NCBI GenBank assembly: GCA_964428055.1
Contig: CAYRWM010000007.1
Coordinates: 1-62,883 of the forward strand
DNA from: CAYRWM01 sp964428055
GTDB taxonomy: Bacteria > Bacillota > Clostridia > Christensenellales > Christensenellaceae
DNA length: 62,883 bases
Reading direction: 5' to 3'
Shown: one piece after another, positions 1-10,298 of the stretch
How positions within the stretch are numbered: position 1 is the first letter of the stretch
How the letters are laid out: each line of letters opens with the position of its first letter
The notes under the pieces: model-generated
Told to the model about the DNA's origin: nothing
The model's input: the letters and a program-made list of their open reading frames with translations, nothing else
The model's database searches: none
Made by a program: the position numbers and the translations under genes

Positions 1-1
1 G

Positions 2-874
2 TACAAGAGCGCTCATCTCGTAGCCGATCCGAACGAGAGGTTTTCGGAACTGGTCAAGGCGATGCGCCTGTACACGGGACCGTTCCTGCACAACATGGAT
101 TCGGTAGCGTGGATGAGCAACGAGGCGATAAGGCTGAGATCCCTGTTCCACGACTGCGTAAAGGAGATCGAGACGCTGGCCGTTGACCTGCAGCTCTACA
201 ATGAGCTAAAAGAGGTCGGAAAGTACGCCTGCATCGTGGATCCCTTTTCCGAGTGGGAAGTGCTGGTGCTTAGAGCCCTTACATCCTTAAGCAGATACGA
301 GGAGGCCGAAGCCTACTACAACAAGTCCATCGACCAGTACATAAAGGAATACGGCAGCAACTCCTCGGATTACCTGCGCGAGATCATAAAGAATCTGAGC
401 GTATACATGGTCTACCAGCTCGACAGCATAGACCACATCCAGACAAAGCTTCAGGATACCGAGGAGCTCAAGGAGCGCGGAGGTTACTACTGCTCCTTCC
501 CCATCTTCCAGGAGCTCTACAGGACCGTTGAGAGGGTCATGCAGAGGTCGGGCGACAACATTTACCTCATGCTCTGCACGATAGTGGACGGCAAGGGAAA
601 TCCGATACAGAGCGGAAGCAGGCTCGATGAGCTCTCCGACAGACTGGCGGAGGCCCTGCTCAAATCGGTCAGACATTCCGATACAGTCACCAGATACGGA
701 AAAGGACAGTATCTCGTACTGCTGTTCGACACCAGCATGGAGAACTGCAGCGTAGTCCAGCGAAGGATAGACAGCAACTTTATAATAGGGCGTCAGAGGA
801 CCGGACTGTCATATTCGGTCAAGAAGGTCATACTCAACAGTCTGGACGAACTTAAGAAACCTGAGAAAACGTAA
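2..874 (+). CDS. BTAD-type regulator with degenerate GGDEF-like C-terminus (5' truncated)
   Basis: The frame is open from base 2, so the gene begins before the window and only about 290 C-terminal residues are seen. The first half reads as helical repeats of a bacterial transcriptional activator domain (BTAD, the SARP/AfsR kind), for example around EEAEAYYNKSIDQYIKEYG. The last 110 residues resemble a GGDEF fold: RHSDTVTRYGKGQY matches the usual RxxDxxxRxGGDEF pattern, but GGDEF is replaced by GKGQY, so cyclase activity is not expected. Three bases separate it from the next gene, a true diguanylate cyclase, which suggests one operon for signal sensing. A DNA-binding domain, if present, would lie upstream of the window. 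Family assignment is by pattern only. Confidence 0.7.
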   Translation, partial: YKSAHLVADPNERFSELVKAMRLYTGPFLHNMDSVAWMSNEAIRLRSLFHDCVKEIETLAVDLQLYNELKEVGKYACIVDPFSEWEVLVLRALTSLSRYEEAEAYYNKSIDQYIKEYGSNSSDYLREIIKNLSVYMVYQLDSIDHIQTKLQDTEELKERGGYYCSFPIFQELYRTVERVMQRSGDNIYLMLCTIVDGKGNPIQSGSRLDELSDRLAEALLKSVRHSDTVTRYGKGQYLVLLFDTSMENCSVVQRRIDSNFIIGRQRTGLSYSVKKVILNSLDELKKPEKT

Positions 875-877
875 GGT

Positions 878-2242
878 ATGGAAAAAGCGGGAAGCAAGAA
901 AAAACTGCGGATAATAAACGTATATATCATAGCGCTGACGGCGATCGTGTTCATATCTGCCCTTATAATAGTGCACATCGGCGATATAAACACCAACTTC
1001 CTGGCACTTCGGGATAACATAACCAATTATTCCGACTATCAGACCGCGTTCTCGGACATGAAGGACGCATCGGCATTCCTGACCAGCGAATCCAGATACT
1101 TCGTCGCGACGGGCAACACGGCGCATCTTAACGCCTACATGACGGAGGTGAACGATGTCAAGCGCCGTGAAAAGTCCCTGGATATCATAAGCGGCGGCGA
1201 TTACGGGAAAAGGCTGTCCGATGATATCGTGCGCGCCACAACGATGTCCGATGAACTGGCGCAGGTTGAGATGTACGCGATGAGCCTGGCCGCCCAAAGC
1301 TACGGCATAGATATAAGCGATACCGCTCTTAATGACACGGGCATCGAGCTGAGCAAAGAAGATCTTGCGCTCACCCCCGACGAGCAGAAGGACAAGGCCC
1401 TTGACATGCTCTTCAACGATCACTACGCGGAGATAAAAAGCACGATCGAGAGCAGCGTGTACGACGGGACGAGCAAACTCGTCGGACAGATCGAAGCGGA
1501 CAGTCAGCAGAGTCTTTCCAAACTGAGCGACCTGCTCGTGACCGAGACCGTCTTGACGCTTCTTCTGGTCGGGTGCGCGGTCGCGGCAATCCTCATAACG
1601 CTGCTTATGCTCGCCATCCCCATGAGAAAGGGCATAGATGCCATCGGAAAGGACGAAAAGCTCGATACGCGCGGTTCCTACGAATACGCGGCGCTGGCCG
1701 AAGCATACAACAGGATGCACGATAAAAAGGCGGTCAGCATGGAAGTCCTGTCATACGAGGCTTCCCATGACGAGCTGACCGGCATATACAACAGGAAGAT
1801 GTTCGAACAGAAACGCATGGAGCTGATGAGCGGCGACTGCGCTCTCATAATAATCGATGTGGATCTATTCAAGAGCATAAACGACACCTACGGACACAGC
1901 ACGGGCGATATGGTCATATGCCGTACGGCAAAGCTTCTGTCCGAGAGTTTCAGATCGAACGACTACGTCTGCAGGATAGGCGGCGATGAGTTCGCGGTCC
2001 TTTTAAGCAGCATAAAGCCCGGAAACGAAAAGCCCATCCTTGACAAGATACAGACGCTCAGGGATAACCTTAAAAATCAGCCGGATATACCTGAAGTGAC
2101 ACTGAGCATAGGCATGGCTTTCCGTGAAAACGATTCCGCCGATGATCTCTTCAGAAGAGCGGACGCGGCACTATATGAGTCAAAGAGACAGGGCCGCAAC
2201 AGGACAACGCTTTATTCTCCCGGCATGGAGATGAATAATTAA
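878..2242 (+). CDS. Membrane diguanylate cyclase (GGDEF)
   Basis: A 454-residue protein predicted to make cyclic di-GMP from two GTP. Hydrophobic helices at about 13-33 and 223-247 bracket an external region of about 190 residues, mostly helical, which is the likely sensor. A GGDEF domain fills about 295-448, with the intact active-site motif GGDEF at 368-372. RSND at 359-362 fits the RxxD inhibitory I-site, so product inhibition is likely. It starts three bases after the BTAD/GGDEF-like gene and is followed 22 bases later by an HPt protein, so the three probably form a signalling operon. The signal sensed is unknown. Confidence 0.9.
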   Translation: MEKAGSKKKLRIINVYIIALTAIVFISALIIVHIGDINTNFLALRDNITNYSDYQTAFSDMKDASAFLTSESRYFVATGNTAHLNAYMTEVNDVKRREKSLDIISGGDYGKRLSDDIVRATTMSDELAQVEMYAMSLAAQSYGIDISDTALNDTGIELSKEDLALTPDEQKDKALDMLFNDHYAEIKSTIESSVYDGTSKLVGQIEADSQQSLSKLSDLLVTETVLTLLLVGCAVAAILITLLMLAIPMRKGIDAIGKDEKLDTRGSYEYAALAEAYNRMHDKKAVSMEVLSYEASHDELTGIYNRKMFEQKRMELMSGDCALIIIDVDLFKSINDTYGHSTGDMVICRTAKLLSESFRSNDYVCRIGGDEFAVLLSSIKPGNEKPILDKIQTLRDNLKNQPDIPEVTLSIGMAFRENDSADDLFRRADAALYESKRQGRNRTTLYSPGMEMNN

Positions 2243-2264
2243 CTTATATAAAGGAACTGAGAAA

Positions 2265-2609
2265 ATGCTGACAATAGATAAACTTAAGGAACTGGGAGCC
2301 GACACAGAGAGCGGCATAAACAGATGTGTGGGAAATGAGGATTTCTACTTAAAGATAGTGGGCATGGTCTTAAACAGCGGCGATTTCGACGCGCTTAAGG
2401 ACGCCCTCGAAAAGGGAGACCTCGATACGGGATTTGAAAAGGCGCACGCGCTTAAAGGCATAGTTTCCAATGCGTCCCTCGACAGCCTCCTCGCCCCCGT
2501 CGTTGAGATCACGGAACACCTCCGTGCGAGAGAAGACATGGACTACGCTCCTCTTGTCGATGCCATATTCTCAGAACTCGACAAATACAGGCAGCTTGCA
2601 CAGGACTGA
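2265..2609 (+). CDS. HPt-domain phosphotransfer protein
   Basis: A 114-residue stand-alone histidine phosphotransfer domain. The hallmark HxLKG motif is seen as AHALKGIVSNAS, with His61 the likely phosphorylated residue, inside a predicted four-helix bundle covering the whole protein. Proteins of this size pass phosphate between a hybrid histidine kinase and a response regulator. No kinase or receiver domain is in the window; the partner may lie upstream or elsewhere. It is the last gene of the regulatory set. No clear terminator follows, only an AT-rich stretch holding the asd promoter. Confidence 0.85.
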   Translation: MLTIDKLKELGADTESGINRCVGNEDFYLKIVGMVLNSGDFDALKDALEKGDLDTGFEKAHALKGIVSNASLDSLLAPVVEITEHLRAREDMDYAPLVDAIFSELDKYRQLAQD

Positions 2610-2657
2610 CACAGCATTTTAAGTCCTCAAACACTCCATATAACCGCATATGATTTA

Positions 2658-2686
2658 TTGCCATGCCATTAAAGTGATGATATAAT
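2658..2686 (+). promoter_or_regulatory. Promoter of asd-dapB
   Basis: TTGCCA at 2658-2663 and TATAAT at 2681-2686 with a 17-base spacer, 42 bases ahead of the asd start. A GGAGG ribosome binding site sits at 2718-2722. No room is left for a lysine riboswitch. Confidence 0.75.
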
Positions 2687-2728
2687 CTTAAATGGTTTTT
2701 ATTTTTAGTGTTTTAACGGAGGAAAACG

Positions 2729-3730
2729 ATGAAACAGTACAACATAGCAGTAGTCGGCGCAACGGGGATGGTAGGACGCAAGTTCCTCCAGGTCCTCGAG
2801 GAAAGACAGCTCCCGGCAAAGGAATACTTCCTTTTTGCTTCAGCCAGGAGCGCAGGCAAGAAGATGAAGTTCATGGGCAAGGAATACACGGTCATGGAAC
2901 TCACCGAGACCTGCTTTGCCGAGAACAAGATAGATATAGCCCTCTTCTCAGCAGGCGGCGGAACGAGCAAGAGATTCGCTCCCTGCGCTGCCAAGGCGGG
3001 CACACTCGTGATCGACAACTCCAGCGCATGGCGTATGGACGATGACGTTCCGCTCGTTGTACCGGAAGTAAACCCGGAAGACATACAGTGGAACAAGGGC
3101 ATAATCGCAAACCCGAACTGCTCTACGATCCAGGCAGTCGTTGCCTTAAAGCCCCTGCATGACAAGTACGGCATAAAGAGGATAATCTACTCCACATACC
3201 AGGCCGTATCAGGCGCTGGACTTGCCGGCTGGAAGGATCTCGAGAACGGGATCAAGGGCGAAGCTCCCCAGAAGTTCCCGTATCAGATATTCAGCAACTG
3301 TCTCCCCCATATAGACGTTTTCGAAGACAACGGCTATACGAAGGAAGAGATGAAGATGGTCAACGAGACGCACAAGATCCTCGGCGATTACAATATTAAG
3401 GTAACGGCGACTACGGTCCGCGTGCCTGTCTTCAACGGCCACTCCGAGAGCATCAACGTCGAGCTTAAAAAGCCCTTCGATCTTGCTGAGCTCAAGCAGG
3501 TCATAGACGACTTCCCCGGCATCGTCGTAATGGACGATCCCAAGAACAACGTGTATCCTCTCGCCATCAAGGCGACAGAACACGATGAAGTCTATGTCGG
3601 CAGGATCAGAAGAGACTTCTCTGTCGAGAACGGAATCAACATGTGGGTCGTTGCGGACAACATCCGTAAAGGCGCGGCCACAAATGCCGTTCAGATCGCT
3701 CAGAAGTTCATAGAAATGGATAACAAGTAA
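2729..3730 (+). CDS. asd: Aspartate-semialdehyde dehydrogenase
   Basis: A 333-residue enzyme that reduces aspartyl phosphate to aspartate semialdehyde with NADPH, the branch point to lysine, threonine, methionine and diaminopimelate. The N-terminal nucleotide-binding motif GATGMVGRKF is at 10-20. The catalytic cysteine is Cys131 in NPNCSTIQ, and the conserved C-terminal motif VFNGHSESI carries the active-site His. Full length for the family. The start is set by GGAGG at 2718-2722, and the stop overlaps the dapB start by one base, so the two are translationally coupled and give consecutive steps of the lysine branch (with dapA elsewhere). Confidence 0.96.
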   Translation: MKQYNIAVVGATGMVGRKFLQVLEERQLPAKEYFLFASARSAGKKMKFMGKEYTVMELTETCFAENKIDIALFSAGGGTSKRFAPCAAKAGTLVIDNSSAWRMDDDVPLVVPEVNPEDIQWNKGIIANPNCSTIQAVVALKPLHDKYGIKRIIYSTYQAVSGAGLAGWKDLENGIKGEAPQKFPYQIFSNCLPHIDVFEDNGYTKEEMKMVNETHKILGDYNIKVTATTVRVPVFNGHSESINVELKKPFDLAELKQVIDDFPGIVVMDDPKNNVYPLAIKATEHDEVYVGRIRRDFSVENGINMWVVADNIRKGAATNAVQIAQKFIEMDNK

Positions 3731-4488
3731 TGGATATAATCATAAGCGGGATACTCGGCAAAATGGGACAGACGGTCCTTAAATGCGCAAACGAGAATGA
3801 AGACATAAACGTCATAGCCGGAGTCGATGTAATGGCTCCGGACGTAAATCCGTACGATTTCCCACTCTACGCGGATTTCTGTTCTGTAGCCGAAAAGCCG
3901 GATGCGGTTATCGACTTCTCTCATCCCTCGGCCCTGTCCAGCCTTCTCATGTACGCTAAAAGGATGAACGTTCCGGTCGTACTCGCGACAACGGCGTACA
4001 CAGAAGCGAACATGGACATGATAAAACTGGCATCACAGGAAATCCCCGTATTCTTTTCCGCCAACATGTCGCTCGGCGTAAATCTCATGAAGGTCCTTAT
4101 CAAAAAGGCGGCAGAAGCCCTGGGCGACGGGTTCGATATAGAGATAACGGAAACGCATCACAATCTCAAGAAGGACGCTCCCAGCGGAACAGCTCTGGCG
4201 CTCGCCGACAGCATAAACGAAGTGTTTGACGGAAGTAAGGAATATGTCTACGGCCGGACGCCCGAATCCGGAAAGAGAGAAAAGAAAGAGATCGGCATAC
4301 ACGCCCTTCGCGGCGGTACGGTCGTCGGCGAACATGAAGTATCGTTCTTCGGCAATGACGAGATAATAAAGATATCGCACAGCGCAAGATCCAAATCTGT
4401 TTTTGCGGAAGGCGCCTTAAAAGCCGCTGAGTTCATCAAGGACAAAGAGCCCGGCTTCTACGGCATGGAAGACATGATATCTCTGTAG
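3730..4488 (+). CDS. dapB: 4-hydroxy-tetrahydrodipicolinate reductase
   Basis: A 252-residue NAD(P)H-dependent reductase of the diaminopimelate/lysine pathway. The N-terminal dinucleotide motif is seen in GILGKMGQTV at about 8-17. The family signature ExxExHHxxKxDAPSGTA appears at about 138-155 with His143, His144 and Lys147 in the substrate site. Typical family length. The ATG shares one base with the asd stop codon. The operon ends at a strong hairpin terminator 26 bases after the stop. Product supplies both peptidoglycan cross-links and lysine. Confidence 0.96.
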   Translation: MDIIISGILGKMGQTVLKCANENEDINVIAGVDVMAPDVNPYDFPLYADFCSVAEKPDAVIDFSHPSALSSLLMYAKRMNVPVVLATTAYTEANMDMIKLASQEIPVFFSANMSLGVNLMKVLIKKAAEALGDGFDIEITETHHNLKKDAPSGTALALADSINEVFDGSKEYVYGRTPESGKREKKEIGIHALRGGTVVGEHEVSFFGNDEIIKISHSARSKSVFAEGALKAAEFIKDKEPGFYGMEDMISL

Positions 4489-4513
4489 GTACCGCAAAAC
4501 ACAATAAATACTT

Positions 4514-4546
4514 AGAGGAAAGCACTTAAGGCTTTCCTCTTTTTTT
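4514..4546 (+). terminator. Intrinsic terminator of asd-dapB
   Basis: Ten-base-pair stem AGAGGAAAGC/GCTTTCCTCT with a seven-base loop, followed by a T run. It also lies just past the end of the convergent surface-protein gene, but the reverse strand lacks a good T tract. Confidence 0.9.
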
Positions 4547-4572
4547 GCCTTTCACTAATTACATATAAGCCC

Positions 4573-7500
4573 TTATTTTTCACCCTCAGGCTTCTTGGCT
4601 CCCCTGCCGCTTATGCAGGTGAATACTACTGCGACTGCGCCGAGGATTACCATCAGCACTGTCCACTGGTCTGTCAGCTGCATCGTGCTTGTTACATCCT
4701 CTGTCAGGATGAACGCTATCACAGATGCTATCGCTGCGCCGATCGCTATGAACATTCCCGTGAGGATAGCTCCAATCGGATTCTTCTCCCTCTGTTCTTC
4801 AGGTATGTTCTTGTCTTCCTTATTCCTCTTGATGAATGCGCATATGATCGCTATCACTGCGGATGCTATTGCCACTATCATCATGATAAGGTTGATCAGC
4901 GCCCAGAACGTTGCAGGTTCTGCAGGTGCCAGCGGTGCAGGCTCGTCCGGGATGATCTCTTCCGGAGGTGTGAGCGGTGCAGGCTCATCCGGAATCACTT
5001 CGGGCTCGGGCTCAGGTGCGAGCGGAGTCTCAGGCTCCGGTATATCCTCGGGCTCCGGATCGGGTGCAGGCGTAGGTTCGGGCTCCGGTGTGGGTGTCGG
5101 AGGTACAGGTGTGGGCTCCGGTTCAGGAGCTGCCGTTATGGTGAACGTACCCGGTACATATGTTACCGTGTAGTTGCCCTGTGTCGCTACGCCCGAAGGC
5201 GTTATCGCGTATGTACCTGCAGTCTCACCTGTAGCACGTGTTACCGTATATGCGACCGTGTCAGATCCTATGAGGCCTGTTACTGTCGCTGTCAAAGTTG
5301 GATCATCATCGCCCACTATCTTTGACGCATTGTTCGCAATTACCGTTACCGTAGCAGGAGTAATCGTAAGACTTCCATCCTCAGCAACCTCGAATGTTAC
5401 CTCAAAGTTATCGTTGTTGTTATAGAACATCTCAGGGAATAGACCCATTCCATATGTTCCGACATTTGTACCTGTAACTACAGCTTCGCCTTCAATGCCG
5501 ATATCACTTTCATCATAGAGATCACTGCTTATATCAGCAGTATAGCCTTCCACGGTGTGAGACTTGCCATCATAAACTATATTACCCGTATTCTTATTAC
5601 CCGTGATTATTACCGTAACGTCGATCTTCTTGATCTCCTGGTAACCGTCAGTATATGCGAACGTTANNNNNNNNNNNNNNNNNNNNNNNNNNNNNNNNNN
5701 NNNNNNNNNNNNNNNNNNNNNNNNNNNNNNNNNNNNNNNNNNNNNNNNNNNNNNNNNNNNNNNNNNCGTTGTCGTAGTCGACGCTGCTCGTGTTGCCGTG
5801 CAGAGTGACCGTAACGTCGATCTTCTTGATCTCCTGGTAACCGTCAGTATATGCGAACGTTACCGTACCGAAGTTGGAGTTCAGGTTCTCGAAATCGGCG
5901 TCCGTCAGACCCATCATCGTCTTGCCAGCAATCTTACGCGTTGCCGTAGCTTCCTTGCCGGCCTTAAGCTGGAAGTCTGCTTCGGTATAAAGATCACTGC
6001 TTATCGAATCTACCGTGTATCCGGTGATCGTATGATCTTCGTTGTCGTAGTCGACGCTGCTCGTGTTGCCGTGCAGAGTGACCGTAACGTCGATAGGATT
6101 GATAGTAAGACTACCATCCGTGACTGCAAATCCAGTATTTTTATCAAAAGAGTATCCAGTACTTACTATTACAAATGAATCTTTTGTAAGACCCATCTCA
6201 TATGTTCCCACATCTTTACCGGACGCACTGGCTGTCTGCTCTTCAGCAAGACTTACTGATACACCGTCCGGTTTTTCAGTAGTCCACTCCCCATCGCCGA
6301 CTTTATACTCTACTATATATCCAGGATCGGTTCCTTCTGTAGGAACACTCTGTGTCTGGCCATTATACTCTTTAGTGTAAGCTTTGCCAGTTACCTTTAT
6401 ATTCAATGCTGGCTCCCATACCGCATAAAGGTCTTCATACGGCTGTTTCTCATCGGCTGCGACCTTAGTAGCTGCATTGCCGTTAGCATCGGTATAGCCT
6501 GAACCTGTATAAATAAGGAAGTCCGCTACTGTACCGCCCTTAGTCTTGGTCCAGCCTTTGAAGGTGTAACCTGTGCGTGTCTGGGCGCCAAGAATATCAA
6601 CCGCTTCATTGATCTTGATTCCAGTATTGGAACGATAAAGCTCACCCTTGCCATCATGCTCTGTACCATAGTTGCTGTACCAGTCGATATGGGTAGGAGT
6701 CTCTACTTCTTTATCCTTATACACAGCTTTCAGCTGTACTGTATAATTATAATTGCCACCTGCAACAACATCACCGGGAGCGACAACAGCACCGGTTGTA
6801 GCATCTGTGATCTTAGCATCGCTCTTCAGGATTGAGAACTTCCCACCGGGAAGAACGGTAGTTTCAGTATCTGCATATGCTGTGCCATTCCATGTCTGAA
6901 GCACCCAGTGATCAAAGACCTTGTTAGCCGGCGGCGTTGGTGCTGCTCCGGCAATAACGCTTGAGTTATCTTTATAAAGCGCGGTATCTGTCGGCGCATT
7001 GCTGCCGCCATCGGCGTCATACAGAACGCCGAGACCGTCAGCTCCGACGATGATCGAACTCCACCTGGCATAGAGATTGAATTCCTTGTTAATCCAAAAA
7101 CGGTCTACGTCAGCATTAGTGGTTGCGCCGTTACCCCATTTGTCCATGGGATCTGTCATATGAGTAGTCTTATCATATGTAGTAGAGACCGTGGCTTCGT
7201 TAAGCACAGTTGCACTGGTGAATGCCTTGGAAAAACCTTCATCCTCATACCATCCGTAGAATTCATATCCCGTGCGCGTACCTGTTGGTACTGATACCTT
7301 TCCGCCGTAGGAAATACGGAAGTTCATTGTCTGACTGCTGGATCCCCAATCAAGTGTGGAATCCGTACCCGCATTAGGATGCAAGAAAACACGGTATTGT
7401 ATCTGTCTCCATTTCGCATAGACCGTTATATTGTTTGAAGGCATAGTGGTAAAGCTATACGGTTGTGTACACTCGTGGTCTATATACCAACCCTCAAATA

Positions 7501-10039
7501 CATAGCCTGCAGGTACAGTATTGGGAGTCTTATTGTTATACTCCGTAGTATCCGTACCATAGGAAATTCCTGTTATCTCCTCCTGGTATCCGATAGGGAT
7601 TTCATCAGCGATTCGGTTGTTATTGCCGTCGTAGTAGGCACCGTCCATGAAATTTATTTCGTAATTATCACGTGTGTAGTAGAAGCGGATTGTACCACCG
7701 CCACTCACGTTTGCCTGCCCGTTAACAAAAGCGGGATCGGAACCAAGCTTGTTATAACCTGTCAGTTCAACAAAATCTTCACTTTCAGTAAAGAAATTAT
7801 ATTTGGCTGGAATAGTATTGCCATACTTAACAAATGATCTACCATTCCATACTCGGTCCGGAGTCTGCCCGGGCAGAGCCTCAACATAGAATTCCATATA
7901 TTTTGTGGAATAATTAGAACTATTACGTGTGAATGTTACATTTTCGGCCGGCATAATATCGATGTAGACCAGAACCTGATTAAATGTACTGCTGTTATGC
8001 GGTTCCCATCTATACTCTGTATTGCCGTTAACGGAAATCGGGAAATTGTCGCCAATAGACTGGCCGTAAAGGGCAGTTATGGTCTTGTAGACTGTCCCCG
8101 AGTTTTCATACCGACGAAAAGTAAGAGTATAGCTAGTGCGGTCATAATACACGTTGACTACGGCATTCCCTTCAGGCGCTATGTTTACATTTTGGTCAAA
8201 TCTGTCCAAATGAAAACCGGTGTACCGATAATTAGTGCCGTTAATACGTGCATAGGCACTATTTCCGTTGCCTTGCTGGCTGACAGTACTTACAGTTGTA
8301 TTTACGTTTCCCGTCAGACTGATATGCTCCTCATAGTCGTATCCATTCCCTGTAACATTCTGTTTCCAAATGATGATCGTGTATCCAGCTGTACTTTTTG
8401 CGGTCCACTTGGCATAGATTGTAGTGGTCTCGCTGAGAGTCCCTCCGAAAGAGAATTCATTGCCGGCTGTGCAGGCAGCATCTTTATACCAGCCGCCGAA
8501 CGTGTAGCCGTTCCTTACCATTTCAAGGAGCCCTTCGTCGCTCGTGACTTCACCCGATTTAATGAATCGCGGAGCATTATAAGTGGCACCCTTGCCGTTC
8601 TCATCAAAGACAAGCCAGTAGCCCTCAGGTGCATCTACAGAAAACTCAACATCACCAGTGATTGTGATCACTTGACCATTCTCATAATAATAAACTGTCT
8701 CTCCACCAATTGTTGCAGAATGCGCATTGTTAGGGTACCCTACTATATTGCTTAATCCGTCCGTTGGGATCCAGCCCTCAAAGTTATGGGTGCTATCCGT
8801 TGTATAGCCCTGGTTGACAGTATAGGCTGCTTCAGTCAGCCGGCTGGGAGTTTCCGCAACTTCGCTTCCGACTGCAATGCCTTCGCCGTCAACATATGTT
8901 ACATTAAACTGTTTGAAGATAGCAGGATAATAGGTAACGCTGTCGTCAGCAGTCAGACCTGCTACTGTCGTCATCGCATCAGAACGGATATCGGCAATAG
9001 TATAAAGCGTGGAACTGACTGAGTAATTCGGATCTGTCGTCCAGCCCTTGAAGACCTGACCGGCTGGCACAGTCCCTGCACCCGGGTCGTATATGATTTT
9101 AGCCACTTCTGCTTCAGAATCAGCAGCCTTTACATACATGGTGGCAAGTTCCGTTGTTCCATTCTTGAATGTCACTGTTAATCTCGGAACTTCTGTCTCA
9201 ACGACAACATAGACCGAAAACTCAGAGCCATCAAACTTGATCTGCTTTGAAGTCGCTTCGCTCTCGATGTTTTCTATGCTCCCGTCATCTTTCTGATGAA
9301 GGACCTCTATATCGCCCTCGGGCATTTCCTTAGGCTTTATGGAAACAATTACCGACTTGCCGTCAGCGGGTTCTATCTCATTGCCGTCCGCATCCTCAAA
9401 AGTGATGTCTACAGCTATAGCGCTTTTGATCTCTGTATCGTCATCGATGCCCTCTTCAGCAATTTCCATCGCCTCTTTCTTAGGTACGTCGCGAACGATC
9501 AATTTTGTGCCTTCGGGAAGGACTCCAGAATCAGCTTTAACGTTTACGGTAACACCAGAAGAAGAAACCTTTGAAAAACTCTGTGCAGGCATGCTGACTT
9601 CACCATCAGCCTCCTCAGCATCCTCAGGCTCATCTGCGGCGGGATCTGACTCATCATCAGCTATACCAGCATCAACAGCCACATCTTCATCAGGGACAGC
9701 TTCCGTGACAGCAGCATCATCCGGTTCGGCAGCATCAGGCTCCGCTTCGGCATCTTCCAAAACGGAATCATCCGGACTGTCAGCCGGATCCGGCTCGGAT
9801 TCGATCTCCTTTCCTGATACATCAGAATCTGCCGTTAAGTCTTCCTGCAGATCCACGGCTGCCGGATCCGCACTCTCCGCGATCTCCGGCACCTCAGCCA
9901 TTGCACTCTCAACTGTCGGGGTCTCAGCAAACGCAGCACCATACGGCACGACCGTCGCTATCACCAGCAGCAGGGAGACCAGAACGGCTGTCACTTTCAT
10001 ATAAGTTTTTTTGTTTGTTTTTTTAGCATGCTTTTTCAT
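4573..10039 (-). CDS. Giant secreted repeat surface protein (adhesin-like), interrupted by assembly gap
   Basis: One gene read from both sides of a 100-N gap; about 1,790 residues are visible. It starts with a signal peptide (Lys-rich n-region, hydrophobic core, AFA|E cleavage near residue 38), then an acidic Asp/Glu/Ala/Pro stretch to about 150. A beta-rich domain follows (VLPEGTKLIVRDV region), then many InlB-type repeats with GWY..Y.KW endings, and MBG-like repeats with a 91-residue (273-bp) period. The C-terminus has an MBG YGX-like repeat (KIVGDDDPTL), a stalk of PEP/APEPE repeats and three hydrophobic helices, with no LPXTG. The frame is open on both sides up to the gap. Paralogue of the next gene upstream. 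Probably a cell-surface adhesin; no ligand can be inferred. Confidence 0.85.
5612..6093 (-). repeat. 273-bp tandem repeat (91-residue MBG-like unit)
   Basis: The sequence from 5767 recurs from 6040 (54 bases identical), giving a 273-base, 91-codon period. The 55 bases left of the gap (5612-5666) are identical to 5808-5862 in the unit right of it. Near-identical units at both gap edges explain why the assembly broke here. Confidence 0.9.
5667..5766. other. Assembly gap (100 N)
   Basis: Exactly 100 N, the usual placeholder for a gap of unknown length. With 100 bases the reading frames on the two sides do not match. From the repeat phase the real gap should be 177 bases, or 177 plus a multiple of 273, which restores the frame. 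Confidence 0.95.
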
Positions 10040-10063
10040 ATGCTAACCCTTCCCTTTTAAAAG

Positions 10064-10231
10064 AGTCTAAAGTTATCGATGTTATAAGTATAGATTAAAA
10101 ATCGTCATAATTAAAGTCACAAATCCATTTTTTTTGCGTACTTTTATACATTTTTTACTGAATATTCATTTTCTAAACTATTCAAGAGTCCCAACCCATA
10201 ATAAAACAGTTTCCTACCTTATTATATATAA
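10064..10231 (-). promoter_or_regulatory. Upstream control region of the first surface-protein gene
   Basis: Read on the minus strand: a distal AT box TTATATATAATAAGGTA (10215-10231), then GTGAC-9-ATGAC (from 10120 downward), a -10-like TATAAC at about 10083-10088 and TTTAGACT at about 10064-10070. The same blocks, order and near-equal spacing occur ahead of the second surface-protein gene (17151-17314). ATGACG to TATAAC is 16 bases, so this is a plausible promoter. Confidence 0.55.
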
Positions 10232-10260
10232 AGAAGAAAGGAGGGAACATTTCCCTCCTT
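10231..10260 (-). terminator. Terminator of the second surface-protein gene
   Basis: Perfect ten-base stem AAGGAGGGAA/TTCCCTCCTT with a three-base loop. On the minus strand it is followed by TTTCTTCTTTATAT. It lies 39 bases past the stop of the 2,270-residue gene. Confidence 0.75.
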
Positions 10261-10298
10261 TCAGGACTAATTATTATTGAGTTCTTCAGGCTTAAGCC

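Noticed and set aside
809..1720. A 303-codon frame antisense to the diguanylate cyclase
   Set aside because: It overlaps a clearly conserved GGDEF gene and has no start signal or domain.
2610..2728. Lysine riboswitch before asd-dapB
   Set aside because: Only 42 bases separate the -10 from the start codon, too short for one.
4595..5173. Gly/Ser/Ala-rich frames opposite the surface-protein stalks (also near 10546 and 42246)
   Set aside because: They are the antisense reading of Pro/Glu repeats and lack ribosome binding sites.
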